Source: Cognatiyoonia sp965661665 (GTDB lineage Bacteria; Pseudomonadota; Alphaproteobacteria; Rhodobacterales; Rhodobacteraceae). From it: DNA of 64,000 bases. The stretch covers positions 12,187-76,186 of the forward strand of contig NZ_CBFIEO010000015.1 in NCBI RefSeq assembly GCF_965661665.1, given 5' to 3'. Under the pieces are notes generated by a model that was not told the origin of the DNA, searched no databases, and worked only from the letters and a program-made list of their open reading frames with translations. The position numbers were made by a program, and so were the translations under genes. Shown here in pieces: positions 37,119 to 46,243 of the stretch. Each line of letters starts with the position of its first letter. Positions within the stretch are counted from its first letter, which is position 1.

Positions 37119-37538
37119 TCACCTCGGTGGGATTGAATATGTCAAACCCGCCCGTGCTACGGGTTTTTGATCGCCTTCGCTGTAGATCAGCGTATCCCCG
37201 ACCGCCAAAACCTTGCCCAGCTTCAAAATACGTGTCTCAGAAATCAGATCGCAATTCGCAACAGGCTTACGCATGAAATCAATGCTGCAATTGGTGGTCA
37301 CAGCAAGGTCCACGGGCCCAATACGCGCCAGAATGGCAAGATAGACGGAGACATCCGCTAACTCAAACATCGTCGGGCCTGACACCGTTCCACCTGGGCG
37401 AAGGTGCTGGTTCGACACCCGCAAACGGACCACGAGTTTCTCGTCATCTACCGCCACCACCTCAAATACGTCTGCGACTTGGTCAAAGTCGCTTCGCAGA
37501 AAGGCTTCCAATGCCGCAGCGTCCATTTTAAGTGTCAT
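37119..37538 (-). CDS. PaaI-family hotdog-fold thioesterase
   Basis: 139 residues of a single hotdog domain. The nucleophile-region signature is LRPGGTVSGPTMFELADVSVYLAILA, with the ADVSVY helix, and a strand ending TNCSIDFMRKPV. These enzymes hydrolyse aromatic or acyl-CoA thioesters. ATG 37538 (MTLKMDAAALEAF) is chosen because the longer frame would cover the divergent enoyl-CoA hydratase start at 37582. The divergent pair may share a 43-base promoter region and act in the same CoA pathway. Confidence 0.82.
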   Translation of the reverse strand: MTLKMDAAALEAFLRSDFDQVADVFEVVAVDDEKLVVRLRVSNQHLRPGGTVSGPTMFELADVSVYLAILARIGPVDLAVTTNCSIDFMRKPVANCDLISETRILKLGKVLAVGDTLIYSEGDQKPVARAGLTYSIPPR

Positions 37539-37581
37539 GGTAATCCTCGCGTTTGACGCAGATGACATGAAAGGCTTAAGC

Positions 37582-38364
37582 ATGACAATCCTTCAAAGAG
37601 ACGACATTGGCTTCGTTACACGGCTGACGCTGACCGCTCCGGAGCGGTTGAACGCCTTGTCTGATGAAATGCTGGCAGAGCTGACGGGGATGCTGGATGC
37701 CATTGCGGAGGATTCGTCAGTAAAAGCGGTCATCATCGCAGGCGCAGGCAAAGCGTTCTGTGCGGGTCACGATCTGAAACAGATGCAAGCCAAGCGCGCG
37801 GCTGACGATGGCGGCGCGGCAGCACTAAAAGACCTCTTCGACCGCTGCGCTGTCATGATGGGGAAAATTCAGGCCCTGCCCCAACCTGTCATCGCACAGG
37901 TTCACGGCATTGCGGCGGCAGCAGGCTGTCAGCTTGTGGCCACCTGTGACCTCGCCGTTGCAGCGGAAGGCACGCGGTTCGGCGTCAATGGCGTCAACAT
38001 CGGCCTCTTTTGTTCCACTCCCATGGTCGCTCTCACCCGCAACATCGGGCGCAAAATGGCATTTGAAATGCTGACAACGGGCCGGTTCATCGAGGCGGAG
38101 GAAGCTCAGAGCTTGGGCCTCATCAATCGCGCGGTTCCAGCGGAGGAATTGGCCGACGCCACCCTCGAACTGGCGGAAACCATCGCGGGCAAGCTTGGAA
38201 GCGCGGTGCGGCACGGCAAAGGTGCATTCTACGCGCAGGCGGAAATGTCGACAAAAGAGGCCTATTACTTTGCAGGCGAGGTGATGGTCCGCAACATGAT
38301 CGACGCTGACACCAACGAGGGCATAAACGCCTTCTTGGAAAAGCGTGATCCCAATTGGGACTAG
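37582..38364 (+). CDS. Enoyl-CoA hydratase/isomerase family protein
   Basis: 260 residues of the crotonase fold. The oxyanion-hole segments are GAGKAFCAGHDLKQM near residue 60 and VHGIAAAAGCQLVATCDLAVA near residue 110. The C-terminus (KRDPNW) is typical of proteins labelled EchA8-like or enoyl-CoA hydratase domain 3. The physiological acyl-CoA is unknown. It is divergent from the thioesterase and converges with the M32 peptidase, overlapping it by four bases. Confidence 0.88.
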   Translation: MTILQRDDIGFVTRLTLTAPERLNALSDEMLAELTGMLDAIAEDSSVKAVIIAGAGKAFCAGHDLKQMQAKRAADDGGAAALKDLFDRCAVMMGKIQALPQPVIAQVHGIAAAAGCQLVATCDLAVAAEGTRFGVNGVNIGLFCSTPMVALTRNIGRKMAFEMLTTGRFIEAEEAQSLGLINRAVPAEELADATLELAETIAGKLGSAVRHGKGAFYAQAEMSTKEAYYFAGEVMVRNMIDADTNEGINAFLEKRDPNWD

Positions 38365-39830
38365 AGCCCGTAAATGTCGGAAAACTTCGCTTCGAGATAA
38401 TCGAGCAGTGGCTCGACCGTCGGTGCTTGGCCGGATGCTTGGGTGATGAGCTCAACAGGCTTCATCAATGCCCCGTGCTGTTGCACTTTCTCACGCAGCC
38501 AGTTGGTTGCGGGCGAGGTATCACCTTCCGCCAAAGCAGCATCCAACCCTGGTGCATCCTGCCGCATATTGGCATTTAGGCACCCGGCATAGACATTGCC
38601 CAAGCTATAGGTCGGGAAATAGCCAAACAGCCCTTCGGACCAATGCACATCCTGCAAAACGCCGTTTGACGGTTCATCGACCGCGTAACCGAAGTCCGAC
38701 AAGAACCTGTCGTTCCAAGCCGCTTCCAGATCATTAACCGCAAGGTCGCCAGACACCAGCGCCCGCTCAAGATCGAACCGCAGCATCACGTGCAGGTTAT
38801 ACTGCACCTCATCGGCCTCCGTACGGATATAACCATCCGCCACGCGGTTGACGCAGGCATAGAACGCCTGCGGCCCGTCGATGCCAAAATCACCGAACTG
38901 ATCGCGCATTTGCGCATAAAGCCAGCCGGTGAAAGCACGACTGCGTCCAATCTGGTTCTCGTAAATGCGGCTTTGGCTTTCGTGGACGCCCATCGACACA
39001 CCTCCGCCCAAGGGCGTCAGCAGATAGGCTTGATCGATGTTCTGTTCGTAACAAGCGTGCCCTACCTCATGCACGGTTGAGTAGAAGCAGTTGAACGGAT
39101 CGTCCAAACTGGTGCGTGTCGTGATGCGCGCGTCCAGACCGGACCCGCTGGAGAACGGATGCACCGCCTTATCAATCCGTCCCTTCTCAAGGTCATATCC
39201 AAAGGTCAGCGCTAGTTTGGTGGACAAAGCCAATTGCCCCGCTTCATCAAACTCCTGCGACAGCTCGGGCGGCGCAGGGCGATCGAGCACAGCCGCCCGC
39301 AAAGCCACAAGCCGCGGCCGCAGCGCGTCAAAGAGCGCAGAAATTTCAGCCTCCGTCGTGTCCGGCTCATAGGTATCGATCAGCGCATCATAAGCCTTGC
39401 CGCCCTGTCTGACAGCCGCGGCTTCCTGTCGGCGCAGGTTCAAAACCTCGGTGAGCATTGGCAGGAAGGCAGCGACATCATTGTCATCCCGCGCCTGCGC
39501 CCAAACGCGATGGGCCAGCGATGTGACCTTGGCAAGGGCCGCCGCCAGATCGGCAGGCAGTTTCACCGCCCGCTCATAATCACGACGGATTTGGTAAAGG
39601 CTTGCGGCACTCACATCATCAGTCGCGGTTGAGGCGTCCAACCATTCGCCCACACGCGGGTCGGTCCGGCGCGCGTGCAGCACCTTGGCCATTGCCGCGT
39701 GCTCTTCCGCCCGTTGCGGCGTCGCGCCTTCAGGCATCATGGTTTCTTGGTCCCACCCAAGACGCCGGGCAACTTCGGACAGCGCCCGCGTCTCCCGATC
39801 AAAGGCGATCAGGTCTTCATAAGCGCCCAC
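38361..39830 (-). CDS. Carboxypeptidase M32 (Taq-type)
   Basis: 489 residues. The zinc HExxH motif is in STVHEVGHACYEQ near residue 255, and the downstream Glu ligand is in GVHESQSRIYENQIGRS. DPFNCFYST and YNLHVMLRFDLERALV are further family blocks. These are broad-specificity cytoplasmic metallocarboxypeptidases. Three bases separate its upstream neighbour ctaA, same strand. Confidence 0.93.
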   Translation of the reverse strand: MGAYEDLIAFDRETRALSEVARRLGWDQETMMPEGATPQRAEEHAAMAKVLHARRTDPRVGEWLDASTATDDVSAASLYQIRRDYERAVKLPADLAAALAKVTSLAHRVWAQARDDNDVAAFLPMLTEVLNLRRQEAAAVRQGGKAYDALIDTYEPDTTEAEISALFDALRPRLVALRAAVLDRPAPPELSQEFDEAGQLALSTKLALTFGYDLEKGRIDKAVHPFSSGSGLDARITTRTSLDDPFNCFYSTVHEVGHACYEQNIDQAYLLTPLGGGVSMGVHESQSRIYENQIGRSRAFTGWLYAQMRDQFGDFGIDGPQAFYACVNRVADGYIRTEADEVQYNLHVMLRFDLERALVSGDLAVNDLEAAWNDRFLSDFGYAVDEPSNGVLQDVHWSEGLFGYFPTYSLGNVYAGCLNANMRQDAPGLDAALAEGDTSPATNWLREKVQQHGALMKPVELITQASGQAPTVEPLLDYLEAKFSDIYGL

Positions 39831-39832
39831 CG

Positions 39833-40972
39833 TTACGCTCCTGCGATCTTTTCAGGGAATGGATGGCGCGTTATGAACTTCGCCCGTAGCACAATCACCC
39901 AAAGCACAATCGCCCCGATCTGATGCACAATCGCGATGCTCCACGGTGCGGCATAAAGCACGGTGAAAATGCCCAGCATCATTTGCAGCAGGAAGATCGC
40001 CAGAACGGAGTTGAATGAATGTCGGATCGAGGAATTGCCACTGCTCCGCGCCTGCAACCAAACCAAAATACCAAAGGCCAGTAGCACATACCCAATCATC
40101 CGGTGGATGAACTGCACCAGCCCTGCGTTCTCAAAGAAGTTGGTCCAGGACGGCTGAAGGTCGAATGCGGTCGTGGGCACAAAGCTTCCGCCCATCAGCG
40201 GCCATTCGGCATAGCTGCGACCTGCGTCAATGCCAGCCACCATCGCGCCCCAGATGATTTGTAGGAACGCAATCGCGATCAACACGGTCGCCAGTCGCGC
40301 TAGCCGCGCATCTTCACTGCGCCGCGCTTGCATCAAATCCGCTTCTCGCCGACTCAGTTGCAAAATGAACCACGTCAGGAAACCGAAGATCACGAAGGCC
40401 AACCCAAGGTGTGTCGCCAAACGATAGGACGCCACATCGAGCATTCCTTCCTCAAGGCCGGACGACACCATCCACCATCCGATGAACCCCTGCAGACCGC
40501 CCAAAGCGCCCAGAAGCAACAGTTTGCCCGTCCATCCGGTCGGGATCTGTCGTCGCACCGCGAAATAGACAAAGCCCGCCCCCCAGACGAGGCCGATCAC
40601 GCGGCCCAATTGACGATGCCCCCATTCCCACCAGTAAATGACCTTGAATTCAGTAAGGCTCATGCCTGCGTTTTGTTCGATGTATTCAGGGATTTGTTTG
40701 TATTTCTCAAACTCAGCATCCCATGCTTCCGCTGAGAGTGGCGGCATGGCGCCGGTCACGGGTTTCCATTCGGTGATCGACAATCCGCTGTCTGTCAGGC
40801 GCGTCAGACCGCCAACAACGATCATCAAGAAAACAAGCGCGAAAAGCGCAAAGAGCCAGATGCAGATCGCGCCGCGCCCGTCGTTCACACCACGGTCAAT
40901 CGCACCAGGTGTGGCTACTTGTTTTTCGGTGGTCCCAACCTCTTCAAAGATGGAGCGGGGTTTGTCTGCCAT
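39833..40972 (-). CDS. ctaA: Heme A synthase CtaA
   Basis: 379 residues with eight predicted helices. CtaA oxidises the heme O methyl group to make heme A for aa3-type oxidases. The heme-ligand histidines appear in WWEWGHRQLGR, YRLATHLGLAF, QFIHRMIGYVL and IAIVHQIGAIVL. GGLTRLTDSGLSITEWKPVTGAMPP is the type-2 CtaA N-terminal signature, usual in alphaproteobacteria. No oxidase genes lie nearby. Confidence 0.95.
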   Translation of the reverse strand: MADKPRSIFEEVGTTEKQVATPGAIDRGVNDGRGAICIWLFALFALVFLMIVVGGLTRLTDSGLSITEWKPVTGAMPPLSAEAWDAEFEKYKQIPEYIEQNAGMSLTEFKVIYWWEWGHRQLGRVIGLVWGAGFVYFAVRRQIPTGWTGKLLLLGALGGLQGFIGWWMVSSGLEEGMLDVASYRLATHLGLAFVIFGFLTWFILQLSRREADLMQARRSEDARLARLATVLIAIAFLQIIWGAMVAGIDAGRSYAEWPLMGGSFVPTTAFDLQPSWTNFFENAGLVQFIHRMIGYVLLAFGILVWLQARSSGNSSIRHSFNSVLAIFLLQMMLGIFTVLYAAPWSIAIVHQIGAIVLWVIVLRAKFITRHPFPEKIAGA

Positions 40973-41043
40973 GCCGGTTCTCCTTGCCTTCCACTCAACT
41001 TAGTCGCCGCCCGAAGGCGCGACAAGTTCAGCGTCGATTTGGC

Positions 41044-41787
41044 TCAATCGCCGCGTTCTTTCCATCGGACCATCTGACGCAACACGCCGTGCAACATCTG
41101 CACATCAGCGCGGGTCAGCGGCATCCGGCTCCACAGATTGCGCAGGTTGATCTTCATGTTGGCGGCCTTGGCCTCCGGATAGAAGAACCCTGCGTCCTGC
41201 ATCCGGTTCTCATAGTGATCGGCAAGCTTCTCTATCTCGATCTGCTCCGCCCAGTCGCCCTCCATGCTCACCGTGTGATCCACGACCTCTTCCCGCGCGC
41301 GGCGCCACTCGTACCCCATTAGCAAGACGCATTGGGCAAGGTTCAGCGATGGGAACTCTGGGTTCACAGGGACGGTGACAATAGCGTTGGCCTTGGCGAT
41401 ATCGTCATTCTCCATCCCTGCGCGTTCGGGCCCAAAAAGCACCGCCACCTTCTGCCCCGTCTCAATCCGCGCGAACGCATCGCGCATCGCCGCTTCGGGC
41501 GAAAACACGGGCTTTGTCAGTTCGCGGGGGCGTGCGGTGGTGGCGTAGACGTAGGTGCAATCGCTGACAGCCTCAGCCGTCGTTTTGCAAATCTGCGCGT
41601 CATCCAGCACACGCCCCGCACCAGAAGCCATCGCCACCGCCTTTTGATTGGGCCAGCCATCGCGCGGGCTGCTGATCCGCATTCGGTCGAGGCCGAAATT
41701 CAGCATCGCGCGGGCCGCCGCGCCGATATTCTCTCCCATCTGGGGGCGGATCAGGACAAAGATGGGCTTTGGCTGCTCTGATGGCAT
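41044..41787 (-). CDS. trmJ: TrmJ-type tRNA/rRNA 2'-O-methyltransferase
   Basis: 247 residues of the SPOUT (TrmH) superfamily. Motif 1 is VLIRPQMGENIGAAARAMLNFGLDRMRI, motif 2 is VLFGPERAGMENDDI and motif 3 is FPSLNLAQCVLLMGYEW. The C-terminal extension after residue 170 (LADHYENRMQDAGFFYP) is that of TrmJ, which methylates position 32 of tRNAs. ATG 41787 (MPSEQPKPIF) is preferred to the longer frame. Confidence 0.88.
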   Translation of the reverse strand: MPSEQPKPIFVLIRPQMGENIGAAARAMLNFGLDRMRISSPRDGWPNQKAVAMASGAGRVLDDAQICKTTAEAVSDCTYVYATTARPRELTKPVFSPEAAMRDAFARIETGQKVAVLFGPERAGMENDDIAKANAIVTVPVNPEFPSLNLAQCVLLMGYEWRRAREEVVDHTVSMEGDWAEQIEIEKLADHYENRMQDAGFFYPEAKAANMKINLRNLWSRMPLTRADVQMLHGVLRQMVRWKERGD

Positions 41788-41915
41788 GGATGGCTCCGAA
41801 ATTGGTGGCGCAGTGATACATCTGAGACGCTGTCGAAACAAGCGGCGCCTGCCCATAGCCAAAGACAACAAAGAGGTCTAAAAGGTCCACAGTTTGAAGA
41901 CCTTAGAGCACGCCA

Positions 41916-42539
41916 ATGACCGACGCCCCAGAGCAGCCGCAAATCTATCTGATCACCCCGTCGGAATTTGACTTGTCAAGCTTTCCCGACACGATCTCAA
42001 GCTGTCTAGACGCCACACCAGTGGCTTGTGTCCGGCTGGCGCTAGGAACGCGGGATGAGGAAAAGATCGCCCGCGCCGCCGATGCCTTGCGCGAAGTGAC
42101 CCATGAACGCGACGTGGCACTGGTGATCGACAGCCACGTACAATTGGTGGAGCGGTTGGGCCTTGACGGTGTGCACCTGACGGATGCGTCGCGATCCGTC
42201 CTTAAAATGCGCAAAGAACTGGACGACGACGCCATCATCGGCGCTTATTGCGGCCAATCGAGCCACGACGGTATGACCGCCGGCGAATTGGGCGCGGACT
42301 ATGTGGCGTTTGGCCCCGTCGGTGCGTCCGCGCTGGGTGACGGTGAAACCGCGCCGAAAGACCTCTTCCAATGGTGGAGCCAGATGATCGAAGTGCCTGT
42401 CGTGGCAGAGGGCGCATTGACCGACCAACTCATCGCCGATTTCGCCCCGTTCACGGATTTCTTCGGCATCGGGGATGAGATTTGGACGTCGGACAACGCC
42501 AAGAGCCGGTTGCTCGATTTCGTGGCGGCTATGTCCTGA
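41916..42539 (+). CDS. Thiamine-phosphate-synthase-like (ThiE/TenI) protein
   Basis: 207 residues of a TIM-barrel ThiE/TenI fold: LGLDGVHLTDASRS near residue 87, AYCGQSSHDGMTAGELGADYVAFGPV near residue 110 and VPVVAEGALTD. Key ThiE positions differ: the QLRxK motif is replaced by VACVRLALGTRD and the fxIND motif by LVIDSH. It may be a paralogue without thiamine synthase activity. It converges with and slightly overlaps the olsA-like gene. Confidence 0.72.
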   Translation: MTDAPEQPQIYLITPSEFDLSSFPDTISSCLDATPVACVRLALGTRDEEKIARAADALREVTHERDVALVIDSHVQLVERLGLDGVHLTDASRSVLKMRKELDDDAIIGAYCGQSSHDGMTAGELGADYVAFGPVGASALGDGETAPKDLFQWWSQMIEVPVVAEGALTDQLIADFAPFTDFFGIGDEIWTSDNAKSRLLDFVAAMS

Positions 42540-43353
42540 CGGTCAGCGCTTCGCGCACCTGATCTTCCAACGCCTTCGCCATCACTTTTCGGTCCGCAAA
42601 GTTGCTGGCCAGCACAGGTTCGTGAAACACCACTTCGATCTTGCCTTGTTGCGTCGCAGCCAGTGTAGACCAAAGATGCGGTCCAAAATCCATGTTACCC
42701 CACCAGCCATAGAACCGCTGATCCTTCCCCTCCGGAGCGTTATAGACTACCGTCACTGCTTGTAGGGCGAGGTCCTTCACCATCTCAGGATCAAGAAAGG
42801 CCGCAAAGAGGGTCGGTTTGAACGGAAGCACCTGCAAACCGTCGGTGGACGTACCCTCTGGAAAGAACAACAGCTTATGCCCTGCCGCCAGCCGGTTTTT
42901 GAACATGTCAATATGCGCTCGCGCCTGACGCCGATCGCGTTCAATAAACACCGTGCCAGTGGCCCGCGCGAGCCAGCCGATCCCAGGCCATGTCGCGACC
43001 TCTGCCTTTGAGACAAAGTAAAGCTGGGTCGCCGCATTCAGCGCAAAGATATCTAGCCAACTGGAATGGTTGGCAACAATCGCACCTTCCTCGGCCAATG
43101 GTTGACCTTTGACCTCATACCCAACACCCAACACTCGCAGGCTGTTGCGGCAGACAAAGGTTGTGATCGCGGGCGTCACAGGGCGGTGCAGACCGCAGAT
43201 CGGATATTCAATTAATCGGATTAACAGCAACAGGAGTAGCCCGCCAAAGACAAAGGGAACAAGGCAAAGCGTGCGCAGCGCCCCGAGCACATAGCCCCAA
43301 AACCCCGGCGACGCCCCAGGTGGGACGTCTTTCGAATACCACGTATCCGCCAT
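42529..43353 (-). CDS. olsA: Lysophospholipid/lyso-ornithine-lipid acyltransferase (OlsA/PlsC)
   Basis: 274 residues with an N-terminal membrane helix (LCLVPFVFGGLLLLLLIRLIEY) and the PlsC acyltransferase motifs. The HX4D motif is NHSSWLDIFAL near residue 115, EGTSTDG is in the third motif and FPEG precedes it. Its start overlaps the olsB stop by one base (TGATG). In that context it most likely adds the second acyl chain in ornithine-lipid synthesis. A general phosphatidic-acid role is the alternative. Confidence 0.88.
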   Translation of the reverse strand: MADTWYSKDVPPGASPGFWGYVLGALRTLCLVPFVFGGLLLLLLIRLIEYPICGLHRPVTPAITTFVCRNSLRVLGVGYEVKGQPLAEEGAIVANHSSWLDIFALNAATQLYFVSKAEVATWPGIGWLARATGTVFIERDRRQARAHIDMFKNRLAAGHKLLFFPEGTSTDGLQVLPFKPTLFAAFLDPEMVKDLALQAVTVVYNAPEGKDQRFYGWWGNMDFGPHLWSTLAATQQGKIEVVFHEPVLASNFADRKVMAKALEDQVREALTVRT

Positions 43354-44096
43354 CAGCCGCGCCCCTTTTGATAGAGCGCCCGCTGCGCCGCGTTCGACTG
43401 CGCCACATCTAAAACCATACACACGTCCGTCGTGTTAAACTTTGTGTCGACAAAAGCGCCCTGCCCGATCTTTCCACCCAGCTTGAGGTAGGCTTTGATC
43501 AGGCTCGGCATTTGCCGCATAGCGACTTTGCGATCTGTCGCGGTTGCCTCAAACACTGCTGGATATTTGGACACAGGTCGCGAGGCTTCCGGCGCAAGAT
43601 GTTCCGCATGCAAAAGCGACAAAGCCTGCGCAAAGGCATTCGGATCCGTGCCATGAAAAGACGCCACGCCGAACAGGATGTCAGTCCTCGTTGCAGCAAT
43701 ATGCGCATCCAACGCTTGCCACAGACACACCATCGCCAAACCGCTACGATAGTCAGGGTGCAGACAACCGCGGCTCAACTCCAAAAGCCGGCGCCCCGAT
43801 GACAGGAGCGGCGTCAGCACATATTCAACCGCACTGCTGAACGCGCCAGCCTCCTTGGCCTGCGTTTGATCCAAAAGCCGATATACGCCGACGACTTGGT
43901 CGCCCGCCGCGCGCGCCTCATCAAGAACCATCAGGTGATGTGCAAAAGCGTCAAACCCATCTGCTTCAATCGAAGCGCCCGTCGCTTGCGCCCCTAGCTC
44001 ATCCACAAACACACGATGCCGCAACGCCTGCACTGCACGGATGTCCGTGTCACCCTGCGCAAATCGCGTTGTTAGTTGAGGTGCTAAAACTGTCAT
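43353..44096 (-). CDS. olsB: Ornithine N-acyltransferase OlsB
   Basis: 247 residues of the OlsB/GNAT-like hemolysin family. ALRHRVFVDELGAQATG near the N-terminus, VGVYRLLD, LLELSRGCLHPDYRSGLAMVCLWQAL near residues 120-145 and FGVASFHGTDPNAFAQALSLLH are the family blocks. It transfers a 3-hydroxyacyl group from ACP to ornithine, giving lyso-ornithine lipid for OlsA. The pair is a membrane lipid operon common in marine alphaproteobacteria. ATG 44096 is three codons inside the longest frame. Confidence 0.9.
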   Translation of the reverse strand: MTVLAPQLTTRFAQGDTDIRAVQALRHRVFVDELGAQATGASIEADGFDAFAHHLMVLDEARAAGDQVVGVYRLLDQTQAKEAGAFSSAVEYVLTPLLSSGRRLLELSRGCLHPDYRSGLAMVCLWQALDAHIAATRTDILFGVASFHGTDPNAFAQALSLLHAEHLAPEASRPVSKYPAVFEATATDRKVAMRQMPSLIKAYLKLGGKIGQGAFVDTKFNTTDVCMVLDVAQSNAAQRALYQKGRG

Positions 44097-44192
44097 CGGC
44101 CGCAACTTTCTTAGGCAGACAGTTCGTTAGGCGTTCCTGTTTGAAACGACAAGCATCAATGTCGAAAATAATTTACACAATCTTGGGTTGCA

Positions 44193-44375
44193 TTACGCTA
44201 AGTCTTCGAGTTCTAATGAAATTCGACGGCCAACAATGACCACTTTGCCTTGATTGGGGAAATTCACCGTGATCCGACCACCGACATTCGATTGCACCTG
44301 CCCGATGCCCCAATCGGGTTCCGTCGGGTGCCGGACGAGAGAGCCAGGCGTTAGCAAAGAATTGATATCTGTCAT
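44193..44375 (-). CDS. DUF3553 family protein
   Basis: 60 residues: MTDINSLLTPGSLVRHPTEP, then DWGIGQVQS, GRITVNFPNQGKVVI and a short acidic end. This is the DUF3553 layout, an SH3-like beta module resembling the UvrD/PcrA C-terminal tail that binds RNA polymerase. It is divergent from the chpT remnant with 10 bases between the starts, an arrangement that fits the usual chpT neighbourhood in Rhodobacterales. Confidence 0.8.
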   Translation of the reverse strand: MTDINSLLTPGSLVRHPTEPDWGIGQVQSNVGGRITVNFPNQGKVVIVGRRISLELEDLA

Positions 44376-44385
44376 CTAAAACCTC

Positions 44386-44990
44386 ATGGACACGAAACAA
44401 CGACCAAAACCCTTACTGAGCTTGTCAGTTCGCGCAACTGTCATGACCTAATTAATCCGATCGGCGCCATCAGCAATGGTTTGGAGCTTTTGTCCCTTTC
44501 CACAGTTGCCCGCCGCAAGGAAATCAATCTCATCGATGCCAGCGTCCGAAACGCCAGCGCGCGCATCAGGTTCTTTTGAATTGCCTATGGATCGGGTCAA
44601 ACTGGCCAGTCCTGCCAAGCAGCAGAACTCTCTCAAATCCTGTCCGACATCTCCCAATTCGGAAAAATTTCCTATGCGTAGAACAGTGAACCAATCGTAG
44701 CCAGGCAAGAGGCGCAAACGCTTTTCTTGTTGCTGCAATGCTTGGAAACGCACCTACCCTTTGGCGGCAGCGTGGTGATCGCACACGCCAATCAGACTTG
44801 GACCATCACCGCTGAGGGTGAAAGCGTCACCGACGATCTGACCTTTTGGGAGCAGATTAAACAACAGCAAACCGTCTTGACCCAAGCATCAAACCAAGTG
44901 AAGTTCGCGCTTCTGCAATAGGCGCTCAAGGATCAAGAGCGGGTCTTTGATGTCAAAGATGGTAACAATAGACTCACACTGACAATCTAA
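44386..44990 (+). pseudogene. chpT: ChpT histidine phosphotransferase, broken
   Basis: ChpT passes phosphate from the kinase CckA to CtrA. From 44418 one frame reads ELVSSRNCHDLINPIGAISNG (phosphorylated His in CHDL), ASVRNASARIRFF, then TGA at 44577, IAYGSG, ILSDISQFGKISYA, TAG at 44679, LFLLLQCLETHLPFGG, WTITAEGE, QVKFALLQ, TAG at 44919, and a final RLTLTI ending TAA at 44988-44990. The first stop replaces the Arg of RFFRIAYG and the second the Trp of SYHWN, both single transitions. The ATG at 44386 is out of frame with the body by one base, so a start-proximal indel is also likely. Remaining length equals a normal ~200-residue ChpT. Confidence 0.88.
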
Positions 44991-46243
44991 GCCCGCGTCG
45001 TCCCGTCGCCGGTTACAAGGTACTTGAAGCTGGTCAATTGCACAGCACCCACCGGCCCGCGCGCATGGAGCTTACCCGTCGCAATTCCAATCTCAGCCCC
45101 CATACCAAACTCACCGCCATCGGCGAACTGGGTAGAGGCGTTGCGCATCAAGATCGCGCTGTCGAGGTTGCGGAAGAAGTGGTCGGCGGTGGTGTCATCC
45201 TCCGTCATGATCGCATCCGTGTGATTGGAGCCATGGGTGCGAATATGCGCGATGGCGGCGTCGACACCGTCGACAATCTTTGCCGCGATAATCATGTCGA
45301 GGAATTCGAACCCAAAATCCTCTGGCGATGCCGGCACAGTACCTGCGACCTGCGCGTCCCCTTCAGCCCGCACCTCAACACCTGCCTTGATCAAATCGCG
45401 GATGACAACATCACCGTCTATGTCCCAGAATCTGCGGTCAATCAGCAGACACTCAGCGGACCCACAAATCCCTGTCCGTCGCGTCTTGGCATTCAGGACA
45501 ACGGCGCGTGTCTTTGCCAAATCAGCGGCGCCATCGACATAGATGTGACAAATGCCTTCAAGGTGGGCGAACACAGGCACCCGCGCTTCCCGTTGCACCA
45601 ATCCCACAAGGCCCTTTCCGCCGCGCGGCACGATGACGTCGATATAATCGGTGGCTTGCAGCATATCTTTTACCGCTGCACGGTCGCGCGTGGGCACCAA
45701 CTGCACCGCTGCCGCAGGCAAACCCGCCGCCTCTAGCCCTTCTACGATGCAGGCATGGATTGCGGTGGAGGAATGAAAACTCTCCGACCCGCCGCGTAGG
45801 ATCACGGCGTTCCCCGACTTCAAGCAAAGCGCACCCGCATCCGCCGTCACATTCGGGCGGCTTTCATAGATCACGCCGATAACTCCAATCGGGGTCCGCA
45901 CCCGCTTGATGTGCAGACCAGAGGGCTGGGTCCATTCCTCCGTCACGGCACCAACAGGATCGTCCTGAGCCGCGACATTACGCAACCCGTCAACAATGCC
46001 TTGAATGCGGCTCTCATCCAGCATCAAACGGTCCATCATTGCATCGGACAGACTCTTGTTGCGGCCAAACTCCAAGTCTTTGGCGTTTACCTCAATGATC
46101 GCAGCACGGTTGGCCCAGACCGCATCGGCCGCCGCATTTAGCGCGGTTGTCTTCGCTTCCGCCGATGCGGTTGCCAGAACCTGCGCCGCTGCCTTCGCTG
46201 CAGCGCCCATCGTGTTCATCAGGCCAGGGGGCATGTCTGTCAT
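44987..46243 (-). CDS. proA: Gamma-glutamyl phosphate reductase
   Basis: 418 residues. ProA reduces gamma-glutamyl phosphate to the semialdehyde in proline synthesis. Visible blocks are VIYESRPNVTADAGALCLKSGNAVILRGGSE, near residues 125-155, and the catalytic Cys in TGICGSAECLLID near residue 265. It ends at the chpT remnant's stop. Its start overlaps the end of proB by four bases. Confidence 0.96.
   Translation of the reverse strand: MTDMPPGLMNTMGAAAKAAAQVLATASAEAKTTALNAAADAVWANRAAIIEVNAKDLEFGRNKSLSDAMMDRLMLDESRIQGIVDGLRNVAAQDDPVGAVTEEWTQPSGLHIKRVRTPIGVIGVIYESRPNVTADAGALCLKSGNAVILRGGSESFHSSTAIHACIVEGLEAAGLPAAAVQLVPTRDRAAVKDMLQATDYIDVIVPRGGKGLVGLVQREARVPVFAHLEGICHIYVDGAADLAKTRAVVLNAKTRRTGICGSAECLLIDRRFWDIDGDVVIRDLIKAGVEVRAEGDAQVAGTVPASPEDFGFEFLDMIIAAKIVDGVDAAIAHIRTHGSNHTDAIMTEDDTTADHFFRNLDSAILMRNASTQFADGGEFGMGAEIGIATGKLHARGPVGAVQLTSFKYLVTGDGTTRA

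Noticed and set aside
6506..44990. Stop-codon recoding as the reason for the many in-frame stops
   Set aside because: TAG, TGA and TAA all occur inside the broken genes, several also have indels, and intact genes use the same codons as normal stops.
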